Assembly: GCF_002752655.1 (NCBI RefSeq)
Contig: NZ_CP023737.1
Span: 744,001 to 808,000, forward strand
From: Methylosinus trichosporium OB3b
GTDB lineage: Bacteria > Pseudomonadota > Alphaproteobacteria > Rhizobiales > Beijerinckiaceae
Direction of reading: 5' to 3'
Length of the DNA stretch: 64,000 nt
Part shown: piece after piece, positions 1 to 8,525 of the stretch
How positions within the stretch are numbered: position 1 is the first letter of the stretch
How the letters are laid out: every line of letters starts with the position of its first letter
Position numbers and translations under genes: made by a program
Notes under the pieces: generated by a model
Database searches by the model: none
What the model was told of the DNA's origin: nothing
The model's input: only the letters and a program-made list of their open reading frames with translations

Positions 1-97
1 AGTGGGCCTCGCCGCCGCGGCGGTGGTCGGCGGCGCCGTCGCCGCTCATGCGGGCGTCACCGCGATCAAGCGCATCACGAGCAAGCACGACGGGTGA
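1..97 (+). CDS. hupS: [NiFe] uptake hydrogenase small subunit, C-terminal end (partial)
   Basis: Only the last 31 codons are inside the window, reading in frame from base 2 to the TGA at 95-97. The peptide is an Ala/Val/Gly-rich hydrophobic helix followed by a basic tail (ending ITSKHDG). This is what the C-terminal membrane anchor of group 1 hydrogenase small subunits looks like. The small subunit carries the three Fe-S clusters and is exported by Tat with HupL; none of those motifs are visible here. The identity rests on the anchor and on hupL starting 144 bases downstream. Confidence 0.8.
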   Translation, partial: VGLAAAAVVGGAVAAHAGVTAIKRITSKHDG

Positions 98-241
98 GGA
101 GCAAAGCGCGCTCCCGCTCGCTCTCATGCCGAAGAGGCTCCGCCGGAGCCGTCTCGAACCACGAGGACGCGGCTCCAGAGGGCGCGCGTGACGACTCTAC
201 CATCCTCAACATAATGCAAACGCCGCCGAGGAAACGCGATC
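98..241 (+). other. hupS-hupL intergenic segment with short hairpin
   Basis: No gene is seen. A GC-rich hairpin (GGCTCC, GCC loop, GGAGCC) lies near 131-145. A GAGGAAA ribosome binding site stands just before the hupL ATG. The hairpin may protect or set the ratio of the hupS and hupL transcripts; that is inference. Confidence 0.45.
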
Positions 242-2032
242 ATGGGCATTCTGACGCCGAACGGCTTCAATCTCGACAATTCCGGCAAGCGCATCGTCGT
301 CGATCCGGTGACCCGCATCGAGGGGCATCTGCGCGTCGAGGTCAATGTCGACAAGGACAATGTCATCCGCAATGCGGTGTCGACCGGGACAATGTGGCGC
401 GGCATCGAGGTTATTCTGAAGGGCCGCGATCCGCGCGACGCCTGGGCGTTCACGCAGCGCATCTGCGGCGTCTGCACCGGCACGCATGCGCTGACCTCGG
501 TGCGTGCGGTGGAGAACGCGCTCGGCATCACCATCCCCGAGAACGCCAACTCCATCCGCAATATGATGCAGCTGGCGTTGCAGATTCACGATCATCTCGT
601 GCATTTCTACCATCTGCATGCGCTCGACTGGGTCGATGTCGTCTCGGCGCTCTCGGCCGATCCCAAGGCCACCTCGGCGCTGGCGCAATCGATCTCCGAC
701 TGGCCGCTCTCCTCGCCGGGCTATTTCAAGGATCTGCAGATTCGGCTGAAGAAATTCGTCGAGTCGGGACAGCTCGGGCCGTTCAAGAACGGCTATTGGG
801 GCCACGCCGCCTATAAACTGCCGCCGGAAGCCAATCTGATGGCGGTCGCTCATTATCTCGAGGCGCTCGATTTCCAGAAGGAGATCGTCAAGGTCCAGAC
901 GATTTTCGGCGGCAAGAATCCGCATCCGAACTGGCTCGTCGGCGGCGTTCCCTGCGCCATCAATGTCGATGGAACAGGCGCCGTGGGCGCCATCAACATG
1001 GAGCGCCTCAACGAGGTCAGCACCATCATTCAACAGTCGATCGAATTCGTCGAGAAGGTCTATGTGCCGGACATTCTCGCCATCGGCTCCTTCTACAAGG
1101 ACTGGCTCTATGGCGGCGGCCTCTCGGGCAAGAACGTCATGGGCTATGGCGACATTCCCGAGCACGCCAATGATTTTTCTCCCGCCAATCTCGGCCTGCC
1201 GCGCGGCGTGATCCTCAACGGCAATCTGAACGAGGTCTTCCCCGTCGACCACACCGATCCGGAGCAGATCCAGGAGTTCGTCACCCATTCCTGGTACAAA
1301 TATCCGGACGAGACCAAGGGCCTGCATCCCTGGGACGGCGTCACCGAGCCGAACTATAAGCTGGGCCCGGCGGCCAAGGGCACGCCGACCAATATCGTGG
1401 AGCTCGACGAAGCCGGCAAATACTCCTGGATCAAATCGCCGCGCTGGCGCGGCCACGCCGTCGAGGTCGGGCCGCTCGCGCGTTATATCGTCGGCTATGC
1501 CCAGGGCAGAGCCGAGTTCAAAGAGCCGACCGACGAATTCTTGAAGAAGCTCGGCGTGCCGGTCACCGCTTTGTTCTCGACGCTCGGCCGCACCGCGGCG
1601 CGCGCGCTCGAGGCGCAATGGGCGGCGCGCAAGATGGAGTATTTCCACCAGAAGCTGATCGCCAACATCAAGGCCGGCGATTCCTCGACCGCCAATATCG
1701 ACAAATGGAAGCCCGAGAGCTGGCCGAAGGAGGCCAAGGGCTTCGGCTTCACCGAGGCGCCGCGCGGCGCGCTCGCCCATTGGATCCGGGTCAAGGACGG
1801 CAAGATCGACAATTATCAGTGCGTCGTGCCGACCACCTGGAACGGCAGCCCGCGCGACCCCAAAGGCAATATCGGCGCCTTCGAGGCCTCGCTGATGGAC
1901 ACGCCGCTCGCCGATCCGCAGAAGCCGCTCGAGATCCTGCGCACCATTCATTCCTTCGACCCCTGCCTCGCCTGCTCCACTCATGTGATGAGCGAGGACG
2001 GGCAAGAGATGACGAAAGTCACGGTTCGCTGA
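242..2032 (+). CDS. hupL: [NiFe] uptake hydrogenase large subunit
   Basis: Catalytic subunit that oxidises H2 at the Ni-Fe(CN)2CO site on the periplasmic face of the membrane. The protein has 596 residues, a normal length. The N-terminal Ni ligands are in [10 protein letters not shown] (Cys75, Cys78) and the C-terminal pair in DPCLACSTH (Cys575, Cys578). The 15 residues after His581 ([15 protein letters not shown]) are the maturation tail removed by the HupD protease. The early motif [14 protein letters not shown] is also typical of the family. The gene follows hupS and precedes the cytochrome b gene, the standard order for a membrane-bound group 1 uptake hydrogenase. Confidence 0.98.
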   Translation: MGILTPNGFNLDNSGKRIVVDPVTRIEGHLRVEVNVDKDNVIRNAVSTGTMWRGIEVILKGRDPRDAWAFTQRICGVCTGTHALTSVRAVENALGITIPENANSIRNMMQLALQIHDHLVHFYHLHALDWVDVVSALSADPKATSALAQSISDWPLSSPGYFKDLQIRLKKFVESGQLGPFKNGYWGHAAYKLPPEANLMAVAHYLEALDFQKEIVKVQTIFGGKNPHPNWLVGGVPCAINVDGTGAVGAINMERLNEVSTIIQQSIEFVEKVYVPDILAIGSFYKDWLYGGGLSGKNVMGYGDIPEHANDFSPANLGLPRGVILNGNLNEVFPVDHTDPEQIQEFVTHSWYKYPDETKGLHPWDGVTEPNYKLGPAAKGTPTNIVELDEAGKYSWIKSPRWRGHAVEVGPLARYIVGYAQGRAEFKEPTDEFLKKLGVPVTALFSTLGRTAARALEAQWAARKMEYFHQKLIANIKAGDSSTANIDKWKPESWPKEAKGFGFTEAPRGALAHWIRVKDGKIDNYQCVVPTTWNGSPRDPKGNIGAFEASLMDTPLADPQKPLEILRTIHSFDPCLACSTHVMSEDGQEMTKVTVR

Positions 2033-2045
2033 ACGGAGGATGATC

Positions 2046-2771
2046 ATGACCGAGGCGACGCAAGTCCATGGCGTGCTCGACAGCCACGGCGAGAAAGCCG
2101 CGCGGCTCGAGAGCGTCTATGTCTATGAGGCGCCGGTGCGGCTGTGGCATTGGATCAATGCCGCGGCGATCGTGGTGCTGGCGACGACGGGCTATTTCAT
2201 CGCCTCGCCGCCGCCTTCGACGCCCGGCGAAGCGAGCTCTCAATTCCTGATGGGCTATATCCGCTTCGCCCATTTCTCGGCCGGCTATGTCCTCGCCGTG
2301 GCGCTGCTGATGCGGATCTATTGGGCCTTCGTCGGCAATGAGCATGCGCGGCAGATTTTCTATCTGCCGATCTGGGATCGCAAATGGCTGTGGGGCGTGC
2401 TGCATGAAATGCGCTGGTACGCTTTTCTCGCGAAGGCGCCGAAGAAATACCTCGGCCATAATCCGCTCGGCCATCTGGTCATGCATCTGTTCATGCTGAA
2501 CCTGGCCTTCCTCGTCGTCACCGGCTTCGCGCTCTATTCCGAGGGCGCCGGCCGCGACAGCTGGCAATATGCGCTGTTCGGCTGGGTGTTCTCGATCTGG
2601 CCCAACAGCCAGGATGTCCATACATGGCACCATCTCGCCATGTGGGGCGTCGTGCTGTTCATCATCATCCATGTCTACACCGCGGTGCGGGAGGACATCA
2701 TGTCGCGCCAGAGCCTGATCTCGTCGATGATATCGGGCGAGCGCGTGTTCCGCGACGAGGCCGACAAGTGA
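2046..2771 (+). CDS. hupC: Hydrogenase cytochrome b subunit
   Basis: Di-heme membrane subunit (HyaC/HupC family) that anchors HupSL and passes electrons from H2 to quinone. The sequence has four hydrophobic segments with the expected histidines, for example RLWHWINA early and DVHTWHHLAMW near the end. Two ATGs compete. The one at 2040 touches the GGAGG at 2035-2039, whereas 2046 has six bases of spacing, so 2046 is chosen (241 residues). It starts 13 bases after hupL, so it is surely co-transcribed. Confidence 0.95.
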   Translation: MTEATQVHGVLDSHGEKAARLESVYVYEAPVRLWHWINAAAIVVLATTGYFIASPPPSTPGEASSQFLMGYIRFAHFSAGYVLAVALLMRIYWAFVGNEHARQIFYLPIWDRKWLWGVLHEMRWYAFLAKAPKKYLGHNPLGHLVMHLFMLNLAFLVVTGFALYSEGAGRDSWQYALFGWVFSIWPNSQDVHTWHHLAMWGVVLFIIIHVYTAVREDIMSRQSLISSMISGERVFRDEADK

Positions 2772-2813
2772 TGTCGACAGCGAAGGAATGTTCGGAGACG
2801 CCGCGCAGCGGCG

Positions 2814-2936
2814 CTGGATTGCTTCGCTGCGCTCGCAATGACGGCGAAGCCACCGTCATTGCGAGGAGCGCAGCGACGAAGCAATCCAGAGCCGCGGGGC
2901 GATTACTGGATCGTTTCGCTGCGCTCACGATAACGG
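2814..2936. repeat. Interspersed palindromic repeat cluster between hupC and hupD
   Basis: Three copies of one unit, with core CATTGCGAGCGCAGCGAAGC and its complement, lie in alternating orientation between hupC and hupD. The first two form a long imperfect inverted repeat around a spacer near 2845. The same unit occurs at 56937-57021 and 59615-59660. It resembles the interspersed repeats common in alphaproteobacterial genomes. As RNA it would form a strong hairpin between two genes of the operon. Confidence 0.85.
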
Positions 2937-2952
2937 CGCAAGGGGAGCAGCC

Positions 2953-3528
2953 ATGCGCACCCTGATTCTGGGCATCGGCAATATTCTCTGGGCCGACGAA
3001 GGCTTCGGCGTGCGCGCGGTCGAGGCGTTCCATGCGCGGTTCGAGACCGGGAATGACGTGACCATTCTCGACGGCGGCACGCAGGGGCTCTATCTGGTGC
3101 AGTTCGTCGAGACCTGCGACCAACTACTGGTGCTCGACGCCATAGACTACGGCCTCGAGCCGGGGACCCTGCGCGTCATGCGCGACGCCGATGTGCCCCA
3201 CTTCATGGGCGCGAAGAAGATGAGCCTGCACCAGACCGGCTTTCAGGAAGTGCTGGCCGCCGCCGATCTGCTCGGACGCTATCCGACGCGCCTCGCGCTG
3301 ATCGGCTGCCAGCCGCAGGATCTCGAAGATTGGGGCGGCCCGCTGACCGCTCCCGCAGCGGCGGCGATCGAGCCGGCGCTCGCCGCCGCCGAGCAGATTC
3401 TCACCGAATGGGGCGTCGACCTTCGCAGGCGCGACGACGCCTCGGACGAGCGGCTGCTCGCGCATGACCTCGACCATCGCCATTATGAGCGGCGCCCGTG
3501 CGGCGCCGAGGAGGAGACGAGTCCATGA
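2953..3528 (+). CDS. hupD: Hydrogenase maturation endopeptidase
   Basis: Nickel-dependent protease (HupD/HybD/HyaD family, M52) that removes the C-terminal tail of HupL after the active site is loaded. The 191-residue protein starts RTLILGIGNILWADEGFGVR, with the Glu/Asp that checks for nickel, and has the later histidine in SLHQTGFQEVL. An AGGGGAG ribosome binding site precedes the ATG. The stop overlaps the next start by four bases. The C-terminal extension after about residue 165 is Arg/Asp-rich and not conserved in my recollection of the family. Confidence 0.95.
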   Translation: MRTLILGIGNILWADEGFGVRAVEAFHARFETGNDVTILDGGTQGLYLVQFVETCDQLLVLDAIDYGLEPGTLRVMRDADVPHFMGAKKMSLHQTGFQEVLAAADLLGRYPTRLALIGCQPQDLEDWGGPLTAPAAAAIEPALAAAEQILTEWGVDLRRRDDASDERLLAHDLDHRHYERRPCGAEEETSP

Positions 3529-3746
3529 ACGCAATTCGCAACGCTGTGACGGCCGCCGTCTCGCTGGTTCCCGCCGCGGCGCTCGCCCATCCGGGTGACC
3601 ATCCCGCCGATCTCGCCTGGGATCTCGCGCATATCTTCACGCAGCCCGATCATCTGCTCACCATCGCCTTCGGGCTCGGCTGGGCGGCGATGGTCGTCGC
3701 CGTCGGCTATTGGTTCAAGCCGTGGCGCTCCGAGTCTTGGCGCTGA
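3525..3746 (+). CDS. Very small HupE/UreJ-like membrane protein
   Basis: A 73-residue protein starting at the ATG that overlaps the hupD stop. It has a signal-like N terminus (MNAIRNAVTAAV, cleavage likely after ALA), then HPGDHPADLAW and a single hydrophobic stretch containing FTQPDHLLTIAFGLGWAAM. The HPG start and the PDHLL motif resemble the first helix of HupE/UreJ nickel permeases, which normally have five or six helices. Only one helix is present here and the stop is clean, so it is either a natural mini-HupE or a remnant kept in the operon. hupF starts 8 bases downstream. Nickel handling is inference. Confidence 0.65.
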   Translation: MNAIRNAVTAAVSLVPAAALAHPGDHPADLAWDLAHIFTQPDHLLTIAFGLGWAAMVVAVGYWFKPWRSESWR

Positions 3747-3753
3747 CGGCGTC

Positions 3754-4059
3754 ATGTGCATCGGCTTTCCCATGACCGTGATCGAAGGCGACGCCTTCGA
3801 GGCGCTGTGCGAGCGGCGCGGCGAGCGGCGGCATGTATCCATGGCGCTGGTCGGCGCTCAGCCCGCCGGCGCGCGCGTGCTGGTGCATATCGACTCGGCG
3901 GTGCGGCTGCTCGATCCGCTCGAGGCCGCGCAGATCGACGACGCCCTCGACGCCGTCGAGAAAGCGCTCGCCGGCGAGAATGTCGATCATCTCTTCGCCG
4001 ATCTCGTCGATCGCGAGCCCGAGCTTCCGGCCTTTCTGCGCGAGCCGGAAGGTCGCTGA
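3754..4059 (+). CDS. hupF: HypC-family hydrogenase chaperone
   Basis: HupF is a HypC paralogue that holds the large-subunit precursor during cofactor insertion and protects it in the presence of O2. The protein is 101 residues and starts MCIGFPM, with the family Cys2 after cleavage of Met. It ends in an acidic helical tail (LFADLVDREPELPAF), which is longer than in HypC. The start is fixed by the conserved MC motif. A separate hypC occurs at 10834, so both paralogues are present, as in Rhizobium and Bradyrhizobium hup loci. Confidence 0.93.
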   Translation: MCIGFPMTVIEGDAFEALCERRGERRHVSMALVGAQPAGARVLVHIDSAVRLLDPLEAAQIDDALDAVEKALAGENVDHLFADLVDREPELPAFLREPEGR

Positions 4060-4211
4060 TCAGACTGGAAAGTGAGCTGTCAGCGACCGAAGCGGAACAG
4101 ATAGCCGCTGCTGGCAAACTCCCTTTCGCTTCAGTCACCTCCTTTGCAGCCGTAAGGGGCGGATGCTGGCACAGGGCTTGCGGCCATTTAAAAAAAAGAC
4201 CGGAGGAAACA
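4060..4211 (+). promoter_or_regulatory. Sigma-54 promoter before hupG
   Basis: This 152-base gap interrupts an otherwise overlapping operon. At 4167-4181 it reads TGGCAC, five bases, TTGC, a full match to the RpoN -24/-12 consensus. A run of A residues and the GGAGG ribosome binding site for hupG follow. The locus encodes its own NtrC-class activator with a GAFTGA loop at 13244, so an internal HupR/HoxA-dependent promoter for the hupG-hyp genes is likely. No clear activator site was identified upstream. Confidence 0.75.
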
Positions 4212-4649
4212 ATGCCGTCGCCCCTGCTGCGCGCCTTGCGCGACAAGCATGGCGTCGCCGAGGTGGACGAGGCGTCGATCGACGCCTTTCTCGCTGACGC
4301 GCCGCATGCGCTGCTGTTCTTCGCCGGCGATCCGGCGCAGCGCAGCGAGACCCATGATGTCGCGGTGATCCTGCCGCAGCTGATCGCCGCCTTCACCGGT
4401 CGGCTCGCGCCCGCCATAGTGGCCCCGGCGGCGGAGACCGCCCTCGCCCGCCGCTTTCTCGTCGGCGTCTATCCGAGCCTCGTCGTGACGCGCGGAGCCG
4501 ACCCCGTGGGCGTGCTGCCGAAGGTCTGGGATTGGGCCGATTATTGCGCGCGCATAAACGGCTGGCTGCGGCCCGACGCCCCGGTGCTCGAACGTCCGAC
4601 AGGACCGCGAGTCAGCATCACATTTTCCGGCGAGGAGACGACAGCATGA
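4212..4649 (+). CDS. hupG: Thioredoxin-like hydrogenase small-subunit chaperone
   Basis: HupG/HyaE family, a thioredoxin-fold protein without the redox CxxC that is thought to bind the Tat-exported small subunit before assembly. The 145-residue protein has the LLFFAGDPAQR strand and FLVGVYPSLVVTRGADPVGV, where thioredoxins have their cis-Pro region. No cysteine pair is present, as expected for the family. The ATG at 4212 has GGAGG at 4202-4206. The stop overlaps the hupH start. Confidence 0.9.
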   Translation: MPSPLLRALRDKHGVAEVDEASIDAFLADAPHALLFFAGDPAQRSETHDVAVILPQLIAAFTGRLAPAIVAPAAETALARRFLVGVYPSLVVTRGADPVGVLPKVWDWADYCARINGWLRPDAPVLERPTGPRVSITFSGEETTA

Positions 4650-5503
4650 AGGCGGGCTTCTGGATCGCGCCGGAGGGATCCGACGACACGATGACCATGC
4701 TGCCGCTCGCCGAGGCCGGCGAGGGCGTTGTACGCGGCAAGGATGTCGTGGCCTTTCTCGCCACCGCTTCGGCCGAGGAATCGATCGCGCGCTGTCCACG
4801 CACCGCGGAGCTGCTGCCGCGGCTCGCGCAGGCGCTGGACGCGCAGCGCGCCGATGCGGCGGGCCAGCTTTTCGACATCACCGATTACGAGGCGCATGAG
4901 CGCGAGCTCATCGGCCAGGTGCTCGGCGAAGGCGAGGTGAGCGGCCTCGCGGCTCTGCCGGACGGCGGCGTCGCCCAGCTCACAGAGGCGGCGATGGCGG
5001 GCCTGTGGCGCGTGCGCTTCACCGACGCCGCGGGACGGCTCGTCGCCGATTATCTCGAGATCGCCTCGATCCCTCATGTCGTCGAGCGCGCCTCCGCCTT
5101 CACGGCGGAGCGGCTGAGCCTCGGCGAAGCGCCGGAGGGCGCGATGAATGTGATGCCGATCCTCGCCGAGATCGACGGCCGCATGCGCGCGCATCGACCG
5201 GGCGGCCCCTCGCACACGATCAATTTCTCGCTGCTGCCGGTCAATGAGATCGACATGGACTTCCTTCAACGCACGCTCGGCGAGGGCCCGGTGCAGCTGG
5301 TCTCGCGCGGCTATGGCCATTGCAAGGTGACGGCGACCGGCGCCCGCAATGTATGGTCGGTGCAATTCTTCAACGCGATGAGCACGATCATTCTCGACAC
5401 TCTGGAGATCGGCGACACGCCCGAGGCGGCGCGCGCCGCCGACGAGGATTTTCGCGATTCCGCCGAGCGCCTGCGCGAGATCCACGAGGCCTATTTCGCA
5501 TGA
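4646..5503 (+). CDS. hupH: Hydrogenase expression/formation protein HupH
   Basis: HupH/HyaF family, 285 residues, needed for maturation of the small subunit in rhizobial hydrogenases. It starts MKAGFWIAPEG. The C-terminal half has the conserved MNVMPILAEIDGRM, INFSLLPVNEID and a long segment with SRGYGHCKVTATG. It overlaps hupG by four bases at the front and hupI by four at the end, so it is translationally coupled on both sides. The precise biochemical activity of the family is not established. Confidence 0.92.
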   Translation: MKAGFWIAPEGSDDTMTMLPLAEAGEGVVRGKDVVAFLATASAEESIARCPRTAELLPRLAQALDAQRADAAGQLFDITDYEAHERELIGQVLGEGEVSGLAALPDGGVAQLTEAAMAGLWRVRFTDAAGRLVADYLEIASIPHVVERASAFTAERLSLGEAPEGAMNVMPILAEIDGRMRAHRPGGPSHTINFSLLPVNEIDMDFLQRTLGEGPVQLVSRGYGHCKVTATGARNVWSVQFFNAMSTIILDTLEIGDTPEAARAADEDFRDSAERLREIHEAYFA

Positions 5504-5691
5504 GCGACAATGATGTCACCGACGCGGCGACGCGCATGGAATGCGGCGTATGCTGGCATGTCTATGATCCGGCGGAGGGCGATCCGGTGTGGCAGATTCC
5601 TCCGGGCGTCGCATTCGCCGATCTGCCGGAGGACTGGCGCTGCCCCGAATGCGACGCGGCGCGCGAGAAATTCCTGAGGCTGAGCGAATGA
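5500..5691 (+). CDS. hupI: Rubredoxin of the hup operon
   Basis: A 63-residue rubredoxin with the two knuckles CGVCWHVYDP and CPECDAAREKF that bind one iron through four cysteines. HupI-type rubredoxins protect or donate electrons during Fe-S assembly of the hydrogenase small subunit under oxygen. Its ATG overlaps the hupH stop and its stop overlaps the hupJ start. The short N-terminal extension (MSDNDVTDAATRME) is usual for hup-linked members. Confidence 0.95.
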   Translation: MSDNDVTDAATRMECGVCWHVYDPAEGDPVWQIPPGVAFADLPEDWRCPECDAAREKFLRLSE

Positions 5692-6179
5692 ACGCCGGCG
5701 CGATCGCCGAGCGGCTCGCCGCCATCTATCGCGAGATTTATCGCCGGGCCATGCGCGACGCGCCGATCTGCAATGACGCGCTCGCGGTCGAGGCGGTCGG
5801 CTTCCGCGACTTCGGCGATCTCGCGCTCGGCGTCATGGTGACGCCCTGGTTCGCCAATCTCATCGCCGCGCCGCTCGACGACGCACAATCCTTCGACGCC
5901 GCGACCTTGCGTCTGCGCTTTCCCGCCGGAGACGCCGAGTTCAATGTGAGCGAGCTCGACGGCTTCGGACGCATCGCCACCTGCTCGCTGTTCTCGCCTA
6001 TGGACGCTTTCGCGGATCAAGACGCGGCCCGCGCCACGGCGCAAGCGGCGCTCGACGCGCTGTTCGATGCGCATCTGCACGATCCCCCGCGAGCGGAGCG
6101 CGCCGCCGCCACGCTCGACCGCCGCGCCGTCTTCTTCGGCCGGCGCCGACGCGCCGAAGAAGACGGCGCGGCGCCATGA
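5688..6179 (+). CDS. hupJ: Hydrogenase assembly chaperone HupJ (HybE family)
   Basis: A 163-residue protein of the HupJ/HybE group. The family core GVMVTPWFANLI is clear, followed by LRLRFPAGDAEFNV and CSLFSPMDAFADQDAARATA. HybE-type chaperones bind the Tat signal or precursor of hydrogenase subunits. The C terminus after about residue 140 is Arg-rich and variable. Four-base overlaps with hupI and hupK place it firmly in the operon. Confidence 0.9.
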   Translation: MNAGAIAERLAAIYREIYRRAMRDAPICNDALAVEAVGFRDFGDLALGVMVTPWFANLIAAPLDDAQSFDAATLRLRFPAGDAEFNVSELDGFGRIATCSLFSPMDAFADQDAARATAQAALDALFDAHLHDPPRAERAAATLDRRAVFFGRRRRAEEDGAAP

Positions 6180-7210
6180 GCAGCGACGGGGCCTTCGCCG
6201 CGGGCGCCATCTCCATCGCCGTGGAGACGGCGGACGGCCGCATCTGCTCGGTGCGTCTGCGCTCGAGCCGCCCCGTTGGACTCGCCCGTCTGTTCCGCGG
6301 CCGTCCCGCCGAGGAGGCGCCGCTGCTCGCCGAGCGCCTGCACGCTCTGTGCGGCGTCGCGCATGGTCATGCCGCCGCCTCGGCCATCGCCGCTGCGCGC
6401 GGAGAGCGGCCGACCCCGTCGCGCGCGACGACGACCCGGCTTTTGAGCGAGCGCGTCGCCGAGACGCTGCGCTCGAGCGCCGCAATGGCGGGCGCGCCTC
6501 CGCCTGCGCCGCTACGCGAGCTGCTGACGCTGACGCGCGCCATCGCGCTCGATCCGAAACGCGCCGACGCCGGGGAGCTCGAGCCGCTCGCGCGCGCGCT
6601 CGGCCTCGAGCGCCATCCATGCGCGAACACTTTTTTCGGCTCATTATGGCGCGCTTGCGCGGAGGATGCGGCGCTCGCCGCGCAAGCGCCCGACGCGCTC
6701 TGCGCGATGGACGACGACGCCGTGCTCGCGGGCCTGCGGCGAGACGGCGATGGCTTCTCGCGCGAGCCGCAAATCACTGGGCGCGCGCCGGAGACCGGCG
6801 CCTTCGCGCGTCATTGGCGAGAGGTGGATTTCGGCCATGGCGCGGCGCTGGCGCGGCTGCAGGCGCGCATGATCGATCTCGCCGACACGCTCGCCCGCTT
6901 GGCGGAGGGCGGCGCGCCGGAGCCTGCGCGCCTCTCCTCGCCGGTCCGGCGAGAAGGTCTCGCGGCTGTCGAGACGGCGCGCGGCGCATTATATCACTGG
7001 GCGCGGCTCGGCGACGACGATAAGATCGCCGATTATGCGATCCTCGCTCCGACCGAATGGAACTTCCACCCGGCCGGGCCCTTCGTCGCCTCTCTGCTCG
7101 GCGCGCGCATATCGAGCAGCAGTGCAGCGGACACGATCACGCGGCTCGCCGCTCTGTTCGATCCTTGCGTCGCCTTTCACGTCACGCTCGAGGAGGCCGT
7201 CCATGCATGA
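6176..7210 (+). CDS. hupK: HupK, degenerate large-subunit-like maturation protein
   Basis: A 344-residue protein related to hydrogenase large subunits but lacking the catalytic cysteines. The N-terminal cysteine motif is reduced to ALCGVAHGHAAA and the C-terminal one to LFDPCVAFHVTLEEA, so one cysteine of each pair remains. There is no cleavable tail. Known HupK proteins are thought to act as scaffolds for Fe(CN)2CO assembly under oxygen. The middle is Ala/Arg-rich. It overlaps hupJ by four bases and hypA by eight. Confidence 0.88.
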   Translation: MSSDGAFAAGAISIAVETADGRICSVRLRSSRPVGLARLFRGRPAEEAPLLAERLHALCGVAHGHAAASAIAAARGERPTPSRATTTRLLSERVAETLRSSAAMAGAPPPAPLRELLTLTRAIALDPKRADAGELEPLARALGLERHPCANTFFGSLWRACAEDAALAAQAPDALCAMDDDAVLAGLRRDGDGFSREPQITGRAPETGAFARHWREVDFGHGAALARLQARMIDLADTLARLAEGGAPEPARLSSPVRREGLAAVETARGALYHWARLGDDDKIADYAILAPTEWNFHPAGPFVASLLGARISSSSAADTITRLAALFDPCVAFHVTLEEAVHA

Positions 7211-7544
7211 GCTGGCGCTGACCGAAAGCATCGTCGAGATGATCGAGGAAGAGAGCCGCAAGCAGGGATTCACGCAGGTGCGCGTGGTGCGGCTGGAGAT
7301 CGGCGCTTTGAGCCATGTCGAGCCCGAGGCGATCCGCTTCTGCTTCGAGGCCGTGGCGCGCGGCGGCGTCACCGAGGGCGCGCGGCTCGAGATCATCGCC
7401 ACGCCCGGCGAAGGCTGGTGCCTCGACTGCGGGAAGATCGTCGCGGTGAGCGAACGTTTCGGCCCTTGTCCCGACTGCGGCGGCTATCATGTGCAGGTGA
7501 CAGGCGGCGAGGATATGCGGGTCAAGGAACTGGAGGTCGACTGA
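7203..7544 (+). CDS. hypA: Hydrogenase nickel incorporation protein HypA
   Basis: A 113-residue nickel metallochaperone. The N terminus [10 protein letters not shown] carries the nickel-binding His2. The zinc site is [10 protein letters not shown]...CPDCGG in the C-terminal half. It works with HypB to insert Ni into HupL. The start lies within the last codons of hupK and is fixed by the conserved MHE. The stop overlaps the hypB start by a single base (TGATG). Confidence 0.96.
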   Translation: MHELALTESIVEMIEEESRKQGFTQVRVVRLEIGALSHVEPEAIRFCFEAVARGGVTEGARLEIIATPGEGWCLDCGKIVAVSERFGPCPDCGGYHVQVTGGEDMRVKELEVD

Positions 7545-8512
7545 TGTGCACGGTCTGCGGCTGCGGAACCTCGAGCGTCGAGGGCAAGGACGCCCATTCT
7601 CACGAGCACGGCCACTCGCACGAGCACGGCCACGATCATGACCATGCTCATGCGCATGGCGAGCACGGCCATCACCATCATGGCCATGATCACCCTCACG
7701 CGCATCACGACCACGATCATGCGCACGATCATGATCACGACCACGCGCATGACGAGCCCAAAGGCGCGGTAATCGATTTCGGCGCGGGGCCGGCCGGCGT
7801 CCATATCGCCGGGCTCACTCAGGATCGCATCGTCCGCATCGAACGCGACATTCTCGGCAAGAACAATGAGAACGCCCGCGACAATCGCGCGCGCCTCGCG
7901 CACAATGGAACATTCGCGCTCAATTTTGTCTCGAGCCCCGGCTCCGGCAAGACCGAGCTGCTCGTGCGCACGATCCGCGACATGAAGGATCGCTTCCCCA
8001 TCGCCGTGATCGAGGGCGATCAGCAGACCTCCAACGACGCCGAGCGCATTCGCGCGACAGGCGCGCCGGCGATCCAGCTCAACACCGGCAAGGGCTGCCA
8101 TCTCGACGCCCATATGGTCGGACATGCGCTCGACGATCTGCCGCTCGCGCCGAATGGGCTCTTGTTCATCGAGAATGTCGGCAATCTCGTCTGCCCGGCC
8201 GCTTTCGATCTCGGCGAGGCGCACAAGGTCGTCGTGCTCTCGGTCACCGAGGGCGAGGACAAGCCGCTCAAATATCCGGAGATGTTCGCGGTGTCCGATC
8301 TGATGCTGCTGAACAAGTCGGACCTGCTGCCGCATGTGGAGTTCGACGTCGGCCGCTGCCTCGCCAATGCGCTGAAGGTCAATCCCGATCTGCAGATCCT
8401 GGTCGTCTCGGCGCGCAGCGGCGACGGCATGCCCGCCTTCTACGCCTGGATCGAGGCGCGGGCCGCGCGTCTCGCGCAAAGGCGCGGCGAAGCGGCGACG
8501 GCGGTACGATAA
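7544..8512 (+). CDS. hypB: Hydrogenase nickel incorporation GTPase HypB
   Basis: A 322-residue SIMIBI-class GTPase that delivers nickel to HupL. It begins MCTVCGCG, the high-affinity nickel motif. A remarkable His-rich region follows, with 28 histidines between residues 18 and 69, able to store several Ni ions as in rhizobial HypB. The P-loop is [11 protein letters not shown], and the switch and base-recognition motifs include [13 protein letters not shown] and [10 protein letters not shown]. Neighbours hypA and hypF complete the nickel and CN/CO branches. Confidence 0.97.
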   Translation: MCTVCGCGTSSVEGKDAHSHEHGHSHEHGHDHDHAHAHGEHGHHHHGHDHPHAHHDHDHAHDHDHDHAHDEPKGAVIDFGAGPAGVHIAGLTQDRIVRIERDILGKNNENARDNRARLAHNGTFALNFVSSPGSGKTELLVRTIRDMKDRFPIAVIEGDQQTSNDAERIRATGAPAIQLNTGKGCHLDAHMVGHALDDLPLAPNGLLFIENVGNLVCPAAFDLGEAHKVVVLSVTEGEDKPLKYPEMFAVSDLMLLNKSDLLPHVEFDVGRCLANALKVNPDLQILVVSARSGDGMPAFYAWIEARAARLAQRRGEAATAVR

Positions 8513-8525
8513 GAGCGAGCTGGTC

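Noticed and set aside
206..2047. Long antisense reading frame over hupL
   Set aside because: It mirrors hupL codon by codon, is rich in Arg/Asp/Gly as GC-rich shadows are, and shows no domain.
7590..7760. Short tandem repeats in the 5' part of hypB
   Set aside because: The repeats are His/Asp/Ala codons of the normal nickel-binding region, not an independent element.
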